Shown: piece by piece, positions 1-10,437 of the stretch | Numbering within the stretch: position 1 is the stretch's first letter | Layout: every line of letters starts with the position of its first letter | Assembly (NCBI GenBank): GCA_030761205.1 | Contig: JAULJL010000015.1 | Span: 14,451,501-14,515,500, forward strand | DNA: 64,000 nt | Reading direction: 5' to 3' | Source: Fremontodendron californicum | Lineage: Eukaryota > Streptophyta > Magnoliopsida > Malvales > Malvaceae | The notes under the pieces: model-generated | Database searches by the model: none | What the model was told of the DNA's origin: nothing | Seen by the model: only the letters and a program-made list of their open reading frames with translations | Position numbers and translations under genes: made by a program

Positions 1-2439
1 AACTCCTTAGTTGATAAGGTCCCTTACACCACAGCTCGTCTTTCTCACTCAGAATTCACCTATTCAATTCCCCTAACCGCTGGTCAAAAGTTCATTCGCT
101 TGCACTTCTACCCAACCTCATATCCAGGCTTTGACGACACTTCTAACAAAGCTTTCTTCTCTGTTAAAGCAGGTCCCTATACCCTTCTCAGGAATTTCAG
201 TGCTTTACTTCATGCTCGAGGCGAAGTTCTTCTGGTCAAAGAATTTTGTGCAAACGTTGATGAAGGGCAAAGGTTAAACTTAACCTTCACTCCAAGTCCT
301 GATATCTCTGATTCTTATGCTTTCATCAACGGGATTGAAATTGTTTCCATGCCAACCAATCTATATTATACAGCAGATGTACCTTTTCTAGGCCAAGGAA
401 GCTTGTATTCCCTAGGAAACAACACTGCCCTTGAGACTGTGTATCGACTCAACGTTGGTGGGAAGCAAATCTCGCCAGGAGATGACACCGGGATGTTCAG
501 GAGCTGGTCAAACGACGACGATTATTTGACAATAGCGAAACCAAGTGCTCTTCCTGTTAATAGCAGTGTTAATCTCACCTTCAGCAATATAGGATCGTTC
601 TCTGCTCCAAGGGAGGTTTATGTTACTGCCAGAACCATGGGACAGAACAAGACTGTGAATCAGAACTACAATCTGACATGGGAGTTTCCTGTTGATTCTG
701 GGTTCAATTACTTTGTAAGGTTACAGTTTTGTGAGTTTCAGATAGAGATTACAAAACAAGGTGACAGAGTCTTTGAGATCTTCTTGGCTAATTTAACTGC
801 AGAAACTCAAGCAGATGTTATAACCTGGAGTAGTGGAAATGGATTTCCAGTATTTAAGGATTATGTAGTGGCAATAGGAAGAAAAGGAAATCTAAAGCAA
901 GAAAGTCTCTCAATTGCTTTGCATCCTGCCCCGGCATGGATGACTCTTTATTCTGATGCAATCTTGAATGGGCTAGAAATCTTCAAATTGAGCAATGGTG
1001 TTGATCTTGCCGGACCTAATCCTGATCCCCAGATAAATCCTCCGGGAAATTCACCACCAAGCTCAACCAAGCCCAAGAAAGCTAGCAAAACAATAATTGG
1101 TATTGTGGGAGGTGTAATTGCGGGCTTTGTTGTTCTCTCTCTTCTTTGCTTCTTCATTTTCCGGCGAAAGATGCGAGTCAAAGATTCAGGTTCCAGTGAG
1201 GGAGTTTCATGGTGGAGTCAATTTTCTTTTACAACAAAATCCACCAAGTCAACCAAGTCTCATGGCTCAACTCTACCCTCCGATCTTTGTCGTTACTTTT
1301 CACTGGCTGAGATCAAAGGAGCAACCAACAACTTCGACAGTGTTTTTATTATTGGTGTTGGCGGTTTTGGTAATGTATACAAAGGATTCATTGATGGTGG
1401 GGCAACCCAAGTTGCAATCAAACGGTTGAATCCTGAGTCTCAACAAGGGGCTCACGAATTCAAGACCGAGATCGAGCTGCTCTCACAGCTGCGCCACCTC
1501 CATTTGGTCTCATTGATTGGATACTGCAACGATAACGGTGAGATGATTCTTGTATACGATTATATGGCCCATGGAACACTTCGTGATCATCTCTACAACA
1601 CTGAAAATCCTCCTCTTCCATGGAAACAACGGCTAGAGATTTGTATTGGTGCCGCTCGTGGGTTGCATTATCTTCACTCAGGTGCAAAATTCACAATTAT
1701 TCACCGCGACGTGAAGACAACAAACATTTTATTGGATGAGAAGTGGGTGGCTAAAGTTTCCGATTTTGGGTTGTCTAGAGTTGGCCCCACGAACATGTCC
1801 AAGGCACATGTTAGCACAGTGGTGAAAGGAAGCTTTGGTTATTTGGATCCAGAGTATTATCGTCGTCAACAATTGACAGAAAAATCTGATGTATATTCAT
1901 TTGGTGTGGTCCTATGTGAAATATTATGTGCTAGGCCACCAATTAGTCGAGCGGTTGAGAAGGAACGGGTAAGCTTAGCAGCATGGGCCCAACAATGCCA
2001 TCGAAATGGGACACTTTACAAAATCATTGATCCATTTTTGAAGGGTAAGATTGCGCCCGAGTGTTTGAAAAAATTCACTGAATTGACAATGAGTTGTTTG
2101 CTTGACGAAGGAAGCGAAAGGCCATCGATGGGCGATGTAGTGTGGAGCCTAGAGTTCGCACTACAATTGCAAGAAAGTGGAGACGAGGGGCTTAAGCCTA
2201 ATAATGCTGAGGCTGCCATTGAAGTAGACATCGATGAGGAGACCCCCTTTAAAAGCCATGCATTGGAAGATGACAGTGGGGAAGTTTTCAGTAGCATTGG
2301 CGATCATGTCCTGAACTCCAAGAACACTAGCACTTTCAGCTTAACAACAAGTGATGAACAAAGTTTTGTTAGCAAAGATTCTGAAAAACTCTTGTCTAAG
2401 GCAGTGTTTTCCGAGATTAGAAATCCGCAAGGACGATGA
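1..2439 (+). CDS. CrRLK1L malectin-like receptor kinase, 5' end outside window
   Basis: The frame is open from base 1, so the first methionine and signal peptide lie to the left; 812 residues are present and by comparison with the paralogue at 53229 roughly 110 N-terminal residues are missing. In order: malectin-like ectodomain (residues 1-330) with several N-glycosylation sites, one membrane helix (about 365-387), a juxtamembrane stretch with KSTKSTKS, and a Ser/Thr kinase. The kinase has a Gly-rich loop at 452-457, VAIK with Lys474, HRDVKTTN with Asp570, DFG at 588-590 and YLDPEYY, so it looks active. The C-terminal tail ends NPQGR. CrRLK1L proteins are plasma-membrane receptors for cell-wall state and RALF peptides; this one resembles the FERONIA/MEDOS type. 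No intron is seen, as is usual in the family. The assignment is firm; the ligand is not known. Confidence 0.95.
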   Translation, partial: NSLVDKVPYTTARLSHSEFTYSIPLTAGQKFIRLHFYPTSYPGFDDTSNKAFFSVKAGPYTLLRNFSALLHARGEVLLVKEFCANVDEGQRLNLTFTPSPDISDSYAFINGIEIVSMPTNLYYTADVPFLGQGSLYSLGNNTALETVYRLNVGGKQISPGDDTGMFRSWSNDDDYLTIAKPSALPVNSSVNLTFSNIGSFSAPREVYVTARTMGQNKTVNQNYNLTWEFPVDSGFNYFVRLQFCEFQIEITKQGDRVFEIFLANLTAETQADVITWSSGNGFPVFKDYVVAIGRKGNLKQESLSIALHPAPAWMTLYSDAILNGLEIFKLSNGVDLAGPNPDPQINPPGNSPPSSTKPKKASKTIIGIVGGVIAGFVVLSLLCFFIFRRKMRVKDSGSSEGVSWWSQFSFTTKSTKSTKSHGSTLPSDLCRYFSLAEIKGATNNFDSVFIIGVGGFGNVYKGFIDGGATQVAIKRLNPESQQGAHEFKTEIELLSQLRHLHLVSLIGYCNDNGEMILVYDYMAHGTLRDHLYNTENPPLPWKQRLEICIGAARGLHYLHSGAKFTIIHRDVKTTNILLDEKWVAKVSDFGLSRVGPTNMSKAHVSTVVKGSFGYLDPEYYRRQQLTEKSDVYSFGVVLCEILCARPPISRAVEKERVSLAAWAQQCHRNGTLYKIIDPFLKGKIAPECLKKFTELTMSCLLDEGSERPSMGDVVWSLEFALQLQESGDEGLKPNNAEAAIEVDIDEETPFKSHALEDDSGEVFSSIGDHVLNSKNTSTFSLTTSDEQSFVSKDSEKLLSKAVFSEIRNPQGR

Positions 2440-2544
2440 TCAAAACTTGAAGCTGGTAGAATATGAATGTTGAGACTGTGTGAGGACCAAGTAAATGGTC
2501 CTATTTCAATTGAGACAGACCCCATAGTATTTTTATTTAAATTC

Positions 2545-2550
2545 AATAAA
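2545..2550 (+). terminator. AATAAA polyadenylation signal of first receptor kinase
   Basis: A canonical AATAAA lies 106 bp after the TGA stop of the receptor kinase, in T-rich sequence, as expected for a plant 3' UTR. No transcript evidence is available. Confidence 0.5.
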
Positions 2551-3429
2551 ATATTTTTATTGTAGCATCTTTAAATATGTTAGATTTCAAGTTAGGTTTG
2601 ATGTACGATTTCAAGTTAGGTTCGATGTACCTCATATATTTAATGTTTTTGACCAGGTTTTATTATTTAAGAACTGTGTTAATAATTGTGGTAGTTGGAA
2701 CTTTGGAAGTGCTAAAATCAATCTAAACTATGACCTGCAAAAAGAAACCAATCAATATATAATAATCTCTAGAATTTCCTTTTAAATTTTGCTTTCAATT
2801 TATTAAAATTATCAAATTAACTAAAATACTACTACGATAAATAGTATCTTAGTTTTTTTTTTTTTTTTTGAAAATTTATCTTAACTAAATATATTTAATA
2901 CACTCATTAATTTTATGTCAAAATAATATAGTTAATGCCATAATTTGAACCTGAACAATAATCAGATGTTCAAATTGATAGACTTTGAAACCATGTGTTC
3001 ACTACAAGAAACTTATTTTTATCAGCATTTATAAGTATCAATAAAACACTACAAAACTATCCCTATTGATATCATGATAGTTCTTTGACCGCCGACTAAA
3101 CGGGTGCCGGTGAAAAGTTTCCAACGAACCTAACCACCTATCCCGGAATAACACATGTAAAAAAACTTTTTTAAGCATTTTAAAGTGTCGGAAAAAATAT
3201 GGTGAATCTAGTAACATATTTGAAGTACAATTAATCTAGGTCTCAATCTCATCTCATAATTGGTTTAAATTTTAAAGAACCAAACCCACTTGGTTGGTTA
3301 GTCCATCTCTAATCAATTTTAAGGAAACTTGCATTTCATTGCTATATTGTTTGTTTGAATACAACTTCATCTCGAAAATACGTATATCATCAAATCTTAC
3401 AAGCTTTCTCAACAGACTACAATATACAC
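2551..3429. other. Intergenic, AT-rich; CACTA-like terminus at 3000
   Basis: No gene is seen. A CACTACAAGAAA motif starts at 3000 and matches the usual outer end of plant CACTA (En/Spm) transposons, followed by a tract with CACTACAAAA and a GC-richer part to about 3160. I did not find the matching inverted terminus nearby, so at most a one-ended remnant is supported. Confidence 0.3.
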
Positions 3430-3871
3430 AAAGTACAACAATCTCTATAGAAAATGGCAGGATCAGTTTTCTAAGCAGAAAGAACAGAAAGATCATATCG
3501 AATTTCCTCCACATACTAATCTGCATCAATCAAAATACAGAATAAGAACAAAGTTAATAAAGACCACTACACTGAACAGATAATAAAGACCAAAAACATG
3601 AACTCCCAGGAAAGCGAATGGCTGCTAAATTAACTACCAATATGACAGATTAAACTAGAGCTATACCACAACATCATTGAGGAAAAACGAACTTCCATCC
3701 TTGAAAATGAGCACGGACGGCAATATCCATGTCCTCAACTGTAGTCCCCTCCAACCACCCACCATAATCCTCCAAATCCCAGCAGTCCCATTGAACCCAA
3801 AGAAATTAATGAAAACACCATTCACTTGTTGTTCTACCTCAAAATGAAATGACAAATTTATGTTTTGCAAG
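3430..3871 (-). pseudogene. Cellulose-synthase-like C (CSLC) gene fragments
   Basis: On the minus strand, 3871 to 3661 reads a CSLC glycosyltransferase block: LQNINLSFHFEVEQQVNG, then [11 protein letters not shown], then in a shifted frame [19 protein letters not shown] and GWKFVF. The TVEDMD motif is the catalytic acidic region of these family 2 glycosyltransferases. A second block at 3529-3430 reads ISMWRKFDMIFLFFLLRKL, the start of the C-terminal membrane region and typical of CSLC rather than CSLA. About 14 bases are missing after WRI, one extra base lies before the Leu-Asn-Asp motif, and the block holding the QxxRW motif is absent. CSLC enzymes make the glucan backbone of xyloglucan in the Golgi; this copy cannot. 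Confidence 0.7.
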
Positions 3872-4355
3872 TTAGATACATATTGGTAGTTAATTTAGCA
3901 ACATCAAATACGGCCATGCAAATAAAAGAAACTCACAGTGATAAATCCATTCCGCAATGTCAAGTAGTCAACCCTCCCAACAAACCTGAAAAACTATCGA
4001 AAGAAGCATCCCTGCAGTGAATGTCTAAGAAGTTCAGTATTGATCAATAAAGGAAGCATCTAAAGGTTTTTTATATAACCTGGATCTTTGCTGCAGAGAA
4101 TCATGAAAGAAAATCAAGAAAACAATATATAAAAAAAAAAACTTTAACCAAGAGTCCGAATTTGTTTAAAATCAGATAATGGCTTCATTTATAAGACTAG
4201 ATTAGCAAAAGTCTGTATAATAATATTTCATGCATCATGCTCCAAAAACTATATCTAAATTGCCCAAGTATACAAGAAGAAAACCAGAAAATTAAAACAA
4301 ATATGTCAAATCAACTCAATGAACATCAAAGTCAGAGCATAAACAATTACCTGCT

Positions 4356-4590
4356 ACACCTGTAAAACATTATCAACGAACCAATACCTAGAGAAACACC
4401 AATCCATCCCCAAAGTCCAACAATGGCAGTTACCCTAGAAAGACCTGGAGTTACATGCAACTTAAAGGAGCTATATAAGTATAACACATACTTACTGGAG
4501 GAGGAGAGTAGAGTATATAACAGTCCAGGGTTCATCCCCTTTAATAGTGCCGTTCCCATCATTCACAGGGATCTTGGTCTTGCCAACACA
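4356..4590 (-). other. Two unidentified exon-like segments
   Basis: On the minus strand, 4590-4496 reads VGKTKIPVNDGNGTIKGDE and PWTVIYSTLL and ends at a GTAAGT donor. After a short intron-like gap with an AG acceptor, about 4445-4356 reads SRVTAIVGLWGWIGVSLGIG, a hydrophobic stretch, again ending at a GTAATT donor. The spacing and splice-like ends suggest remnants of a gene with short exons. I do not recognise the family, and chance cannot be excluded. Confidence 0.25.
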
Positions 4591-5029
4591 TACATTTATG
4601 AGTCAACTTTCCTGTAATTTTCACAGCAAATTTGTTACAATCAGTCCTTAATTTTCCACTTTTTGGAAACAATATAATTGGGATTAATATTTACTAAAGT
4701 AAATGCTTTATTAATACACAGGATTTCAAATTTGTGTATAGCTCATCATATATATATAGAAACACAAATATTATTCCACAATATCTAACTCTAATAGTTA
4801 CTAACTTCTGCCCTTGGATCCCTAGCTACTATCAAATAGTTTATTATTATTTTTTGTTGTTTTTCTATATTATCATGTTGTTAGTATATTATTTGTCAAA
4901 ATTAAATGGCACTCTAACTTCGATGTCTTTGAAGTTAGTCAATGACAATGTAGCTAACTCAATAAAAAAAATGAGCGATAATACTGTTTGGTAGTTGCAA
5001 ATTAGAAATTAAAGTGCAGATGGGTTTTA

Positions 5030-5353
5030 ATGAGCTATGAAGTGTTCTTTATAAACCCAAAGAAATGTTCTTTCTTGAGCTATGAAGTGGTGTTTTTGGG
5101 TTTTATTGTTTCAGCCCAGGGACTTAAACCAGATCCTGGAAAAGTGTGTGCCATTAAAAAGTGGCCAATTCCTCAAACAATCAAAGATATTCGAAATTTT
5201 CATGGGCTAGCTTCATTTTACAAGAGATTCATCAAGAATTTTAGTTCTATTATGAGCCCAATTACTGAATGCTTGAAGAATAGCAGCTTTACTTGGACAA
5301 AATCTACCCAAAGATTTCATCCAATAGGAACACGGCATATAGATATAGATTAA
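5030..5353 (+). pseudogene. Ty3/gypsy reverse transcriptase remnant
   Basis: About 100 residues match the end of a Ty3/gypsy reverse transcriptase and the start of its RNase H region: NPKKCSFLSYEVVFLGFIVS, KPDPGKVCAIKKWPIPQTIK, FHGLASFYKRFIKNFS. The YVDD core, the rest of RNase H and integrase are absent, and no LTRs are visible. It belongs to another lineage than the large Tat element, whose equivalent reads LQGRLAYIRRFISNLAGR. Confidence 0.75.
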
Positions 5354-6602
5354 GCAAATCATTTTCTAAAATAGATACCGGTTAACCTTATTTTTCTTTA
5401 AAATAGGGTTTTACTTTTTTTATTAATTCTTTTCTAAAAATAAAAACAATTTTTTTTCTTGCTAAGATAACTGTTGTACAAATTTTTCTGGGACAAATAA
5501 TGATAGGTCAAGGGGAATTTTTTTTCATGATATTAAAAATTAATTTCATACATTTACTATCATTTTTTAGATTAATTCAAAACAAGATTACTAATACCCA
5601 TTAAATAATTAGACAGGGGACAACAAAACATACATATATCTCTGTGGAACGAAATATAAATGGCATTTATATTTAATTTGTTAAGGAAACTTAATTAATC
5701 ACTTTTTTTATGCTTGAAGTTGTGAGAGATTAATTTTTAATCATTAAAATTCAAAGTCTGACACTTTGTTAATAAAATTAATCACTCTTTAATTGAAAAC
5801 TTTGATGATAATAAAACTTGTTAATATGGTATTTTTTTTTTTCAAAGTTTTAAGAATTGTTTTCTTTAAAAAAAACACAATAATAATGATGTACATAAAA
5901 TACAAGCATGCTACATAGTATTAGCAAAAAATAACTTGACATTTTTCCCTTGATGGTCATATCTAATCACTATAACTATTGGTCAAGAAAACAATAATGT
6001 AAATCCATTACTTAGATTAAAGAAAAATAAAATAATTTTTTTTATTTACGAGTTGTTTGAGTAACAAATACTGTCTATGGAATATGATCTTTATATAAAT
6101 TTATATTGTAATTAAATAATTATAAAATAAAAATAAAAATTACTGGAGAAATGCGATCTCTATTCTCATTATAAATAGTGAGAGAGTACTATGGAGCTTA
6201 TTACCATTGTTGCAGTCGAATTTCTGTTATTTTATTTGTTTATTATATATATTTGAATTTTTTTTTTGTTAAACTTCAACGCTCCAGAAATTTTAATAAG
6301 GAACTTAAAATGATCAGCATTGAATCTTTAATTAATTAGCTTTTTTATCAAAATTAATTAGCTATAAAGCACAAGAAGATGAAAAGTTTTGAATGTGCCT
6401 GACAATTCAATGAAAATAATCACCATACAAAAATTATAGAGTACTCCACAGTTGGAAAACCATAATAATTTCATTGTGATAGATAATGATTCTTGCAAAA
6501 CGATCACGATCGAACATCTAAGATCTAACTTAAACAGAGGATAAAATGGAGAAATAAAGAAAAGGAATTAGGGGATCGGAGGGGCCCGGGGGGAAAGATT
6601 TT
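5354..6602. other. AT-rich intergenic DNA, no gene seen
   Basis: The stretch is very AT-rich with many short homopolymers. No coding frame, RNA gene or clear element ends were found. A short GC-rich patch with GGGGCCCGGGGGG lies at about 6580, at the edge of the next element. Confidence 0.4.
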
Positions 6603-7138
6603 TGGGTAAATATGAAAAAACATGTTCTCAATAATTGAATAATTGTTAAATGATCTAATAATTAAGAATTACGTGGAAAAAAAATGAAAAGTTAAAAATT
6701 GTTAGTAATGATATTGTAAAGGTAAAATTATCGAAAAAACTTCATTTTCTTTTCTCTTTCCACTAAAGAATTATTATTTTTTAAAAATTTTAATTAAAAA
6801 TAAATTAAAAAAATAAAATATTTAAATATTTTTTTAAAAATTTGAAAAAATAAAAAATTTAATTTTAGAAATATTATTTGTATTATTTATTATTTTTTTA
6901 ATTAAAGAAAGTAAATAAAAAATTTTATTTGTTAAAATTAAAAAAATTATTTTTAGAAAAAATTATTTTTAATCAAAAAAAAAAATTTATATCAAGAATA
7001 ATTTTATCTTTATAATTTTCTTCCTAATAATTTTTTATTTTTTTATTTTTTTAAATAATTCTTACCTATTATATTATTTAATAATTATTGTATTGAAAAG
7101 AGTATATTTTTTAAATTTACTCTAAGATTTTTTACCCA
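6603..7138. mobile_element. AT-rich foldback element with long inverted repeats
   Basis: The left end begins TGGGTAAATATG and the right end, read on the opposite strand, begins TGGGTAAAAAATC. Both arms continue with similar AT-rich sequence for roughly 100 bases (ACAATAATTATTAAATAATA and TAAGAATTA blocks). The layout is that of a foldback MITE. It ends about 40 bp from the stop codon of the first RALF-like gene. A target-site duplication was not resolved. Confidence 0.45.
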
Positions 7139-7179
7139 GTAATCACTACAGAGTAAACAGCTGGATACTGGCAAATCAA

Positions 7180-8206
7180 CTACTCATTTGGGTTGGTGGC
7201 AGGCTGGCAGCCACGATTGTACGAACTCCGTCCGCAACTTTCAGGTCTTTTATCATCTTTATTAGCCGATGGAGTGCATAAGTAGCCGAACTTATCACGA
7301 TTACAAGCTGCATTGGCAGGATTAAGGGTGTTAGTTGAAGGTCTACCTCCCTGCTGCAGCATTCTTCTTGTTTCAAGAACCATTCGGCTTGTTGATATGG
7401 ATGCCCGATTGGGGCCGTGCGATTGGACCCCTAGAGGGGTCCAATCACACTGGTTACCCAAACCATTTGGGTATCCAGTGAGTGACACAGTGGAGTCTAC
7501 TCCACCGTGTCACACTAGTGCACAACTGAATTCTTAAGGGTCCAATTGCTCTCATTGGTGGGTATTTTATTTTATTTTTTTATTTTAAGAATATTTTTTA
7601 TTTATTTAAAATAATAAATAAACTTATATAATTATATAAAAATAAATAAATACATAACAAAATTTTATTATTAAATATATGATAAATTTTTATATAAAAT
7701 AATATATATCAATATTTTTGAGTGAATAAAATTTTTAAAATTTTATAATATCAAATAAAATAAAATTATATAAAAATTAAATATCTTTGTTATGTTTTAA
7801 TTTTTGTAAATATATTATTTGTAATTATAAATAAATTTTAATATAATGTCCTTAATTGTTATTTTTTCTTTTTATTATAATTTGTTTTTCATCCAAATAC
7901 ATATTTCACTATTGATTTTAATCTCACTGTTATAGTACTCAATCTTATCGTTATAGTAATTAATCTTACCTCCATCGTTGTTTTTAATCTTACCGAAATT
8001 AATCTCACAACCCATCCAAATAGATCCTAAATCATCATGATTCATACCCCAGCATTTAGCGGATGAGCAGTTGCAATTGAAGAAGCTGAGGCTATTGCTC
8101 TCTGGTGAACTAGATTGCAGTATGTTGTGCTCGATGGAATCATTATCATCGCCGTCAGAAGAATTGCCAGATATAAACCAGTCCTTTCAAGGTGATGATC
8201 TCCCAT
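7180..8206 (-). pseudogene. RALF-like peptide precursor, split by a DNA transposon
   Basis: The N-terminal part (8206-8042) starts MGDHHLERTGLYLAILL, a clear signal peptide. It stops at 8042, but one base out of frame reads MNHDDLG, comparable to VDDVNLGF in the intact paralogue at 41624. A PIF-type element then follows. The C-terminal part (about 7400-7180) reads SRMVLETRRML, LNPANAAC, a C-x8-C pair and SYNRGC, close to the mature RALF pattern of four cysteines and a YxRGC-type motif. RALFs are secreted peptides that alkalinise the apoplast and bind CrRLK1L receptors. The gene is broken by a frameshift in a GGGG run and by the insertion. Confidence 0.65.
7400..8027. mobile_element. PIF/Harbinger-type element inside the RALF-like gene, one end missing
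   Basis: The right end, read on the minus strand, starts GGATCTATTTGGATGGG and continues with GTGAGATTAATTTCGGT, the same terminus as the complete element at 51690-53148. The adjacent TAA at 8028-8030 fits the 3-bp target duplication of this superfamily. The middle carries GC-rich blocks such as GACCCCTAGAGGGGTC that also resemble the related element. No left terminal repeat is present: the sequence passes straight from the element's middle into RALF coding sequence, so one end has been deleted. Confidence 0.6.
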
Positions 8207-8668
8207 GTTCTTCTTCTCTTTTGCCAAAATTTCTCCCACCTTAGCTTGTTCAATCACTACTTTAGAAGTGGTTGATTAGGTGGTTATAATAACGACGTGC
8301 CAAGTGGATTCAGTGATTGAATTTTTGGCATAGGTAGAGAAAAGTGCTGTAGCCAAGTAATTGAGCTCACATGCGCTTGATTTAATGATCTGTCGGCAAT
8401 TTTTTTTCTTTTCTTCCATATTCTTTTGTTCTTCTCTTGCACTCGATCATTTGGTTCAGTGCTTGATGCATGCTGTTTTGCTAAAAAAAAAAAATAAGAT
8501 TTGAATCCTCAATCCTCAAACTATTTAAAAAAAAAAAAAAAACAATAAATACTGGGATACAGCTAGAGCCATCATGTTGGTGCCTTCTTGTGATAATTTA
8601 CTTGGATTTATCATTGTTTTCTACATTGTCTAGGATTCATTTTAATGTATGTTTTACATAGTATTATT
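8207..8668. other. Upstream region of first RALF-like gene
   Basis: This lies upstream of the minus-strand RALF-like start. No gene is seen. It contains two poly-A runs (about 8480 and 8525) and ordinary mixed sequence. Confidence 0.35.
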
Positions 8669-8680
8669 AAGGTGTTATAC

Positions 8681-8874
8681 CATAACCCAGCGAAAGTTAG
8701 CTTGAGTGAAAGAGGCTTTTGATCGCTTAAATAAGAAGTCTCGATTTCAAACCCTTGTGGATGCAGTAAACTTTCTTAAGAGAGGTCCCCGCCTTGGCGC
8801 CCGACATTACCTCAGAGGATTAGTCATATGCGAAGCCTGAAGATACCTTGAAAAACCAAAAAAGAAAAAAAAAA
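8681..8874 (+). mobile_element. tRNA-derived SINE with 12-bp target duplication
   Basis: The element starts with a tRNA-like head: an A-box-like TTAGCTTGAGTG and a B-box-like region ending GATTTCAAACCC. It has a short body and an A-rich tail. AAGGTGTTATAC flanks it exactly at 8669-8680 and 8875-8886, the target duplication of an LINE-mobilised insertion. The head is too degenerate to be a working tRNA gene. Confidence 0.8.
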
Positions 8875-8955
8875 AAGGTGTTATACTATAATTTGATGAT
8901 GATTTTTTAATGTTGAGTGAAAATATTAATAATTAAAACTCATTTCTTATTTAAA

Positions 8956-10430
8956 CTGGAAAAAATATCCCACTTCGTAGGGATATTTTTATAATTTTGC
9001 TAATTAATTAATAATAAATTATATTTTATTAAATAATAATTTTTTATTTTTAAATTGTAATAACATTAATATAATAATATTTTTTTAATTATAAAAATTA
9101 AATTTATGATAATTGTTTATTTATAAATTACGTAATATAAATGCATTTTTTAAAGTTATTTATAGATATTTTTTAAAATATTTAGATTTTATTGTATACT
9201 GTATATTTTTATTTATAGGAGGTAAAAAATAAGAAAATAAAATTATAGTTTGTATTTTATTCTCTCGTAGAATCGATTTTTATATAGGTCAACAGAGAGT
9301 TTTTTTTTTCTTTTATTTTTTTTTTCGAGCGGATCGGGTACGGATTCTAAATTGATTAGCAACTCAATGTGAGGACTTACGCCTTTAAATACATCATTTA
9401 AAATTAAAATAATTAATAAAATAATTTATTTTTAACTTTTCCTCCGAGCCGGTCAGGTACGGATCCTAAACCGGCCCGTGAGTCAATGTACGGACCAACC
9501 TCTTTAAATACATCATTTAAAAATAAAATTAAAAATAATTAATAAAATAAATTTCTATTTTAGCTTTCTTCCTCGAACGGTTCATGTACAAATCTTAAAT
9601 CGACCCGCGAGTCAACGTGTAGACCAATCCCTTTAAATACATTATTTAAAATTAAAATAAAAGTCATTAATAAAATAAATTTTTTATTTTAGCTTTTTTC
9701 CTCGAACGGTTCGGATACAGATCCTAAATCAACCCGCGAGTCAACGTGCAAACCAACCCTTTAAATACATCATTCAAAAAAATAATAATAATAATTAATA
9801 AAATAATTTTTTTGTTTATTTTTTCCTGAGGAGGTCGAATATGGATCCTAAATTGACCCGCGAGTCAACATGCAGACAAACCCCTTTAAATATATCATTT
9901 AGAAATAAAAGAAAAAAATTATTTTTTAACTTTTTTCATGCGAGTTGGGTACGAACCCTAAACTGACTCGCAAGTCAACGTGTGGACTAACCCCTTTAAA
10001 TACATCATTTAAAAAAATAAAACTAAAATAAATTAATAAAATAAATTTTTTTAATTTGTTTTCCCAAACAGGTTGGGTACGGATCTTAAATCGACCCGTG
10101 AATTATCATACAGATCAATCTATTTAAATACATCATTTAAAAAAAAACTTAAAAAAAGCAAAGGAACACTTTTTTTTCCATGGTAGGACAAAATTACCCT
10201 TGATATATTGGAAAAAAGTCTCTAGAATCACTTGGGGCTCAAAAATAATTATAGTAGATGTGACCCGTGAATTATCATACAGATCAATATATTTAAATAT
10301 ATCATTTAAAAAAAACTTAAAAAAACCAAAGGAACACTTTTTTTTCCATGGTAGGACAAAATTACCCTTGATATATTGGAAAAAAGTCTCTAGAATCACT
10401 TGGGGCTCAAAAATAATTATAGTAGATGTG
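8956..10430 (-). mobile_element. Helitron-like element, 3' end at left
   Basis: On the minus strand the element ends with a hairpin (ATATCCC stem, loop containing TACGAAG, GGGATAT stem) followed by TTTTTTCCAG and a host T. This matches the hairpin-plus-CTRR-T rule with one changed base. The body resembles the ones at 13940 and 39619 and carries the same minisatellite. No helicase gene is present, so it is non-autonomous. The 5' (right) end is not certain. Confidence 0.5.
9300..10430. repeat. ~120-bp minisatellite in Helitron body, last unit duplicated
   Basis: Seven or more units recur, each with a GGATCCTAAA-like part, a GAGTCAACGTG-like part and TTTAAATACATCATTTAAAA, separated by AT-rich spacers of varying length. 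The end is a tandem duplication of 169 bp (10093-10261 and 10262-10430) starting GACCCGTGAATTATCATACA; the copies differ at only a few bases. Confidence 0.75.
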
Positions 10431-10437
10431 ACACTAT

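Noticed and set aside
1118..1429. Plus-strand frame overlapping the first receptor
   Set aside because: It overlaps the receptor's membrane and kinase start in another frame; the receptor frame has the conserved residues.
8681..8760. tRNA gene candidate (also 48020-48100)
   Set aside because: Target duplications, A tail and body show both are SINE heads; cloverleaf pairing is poor.
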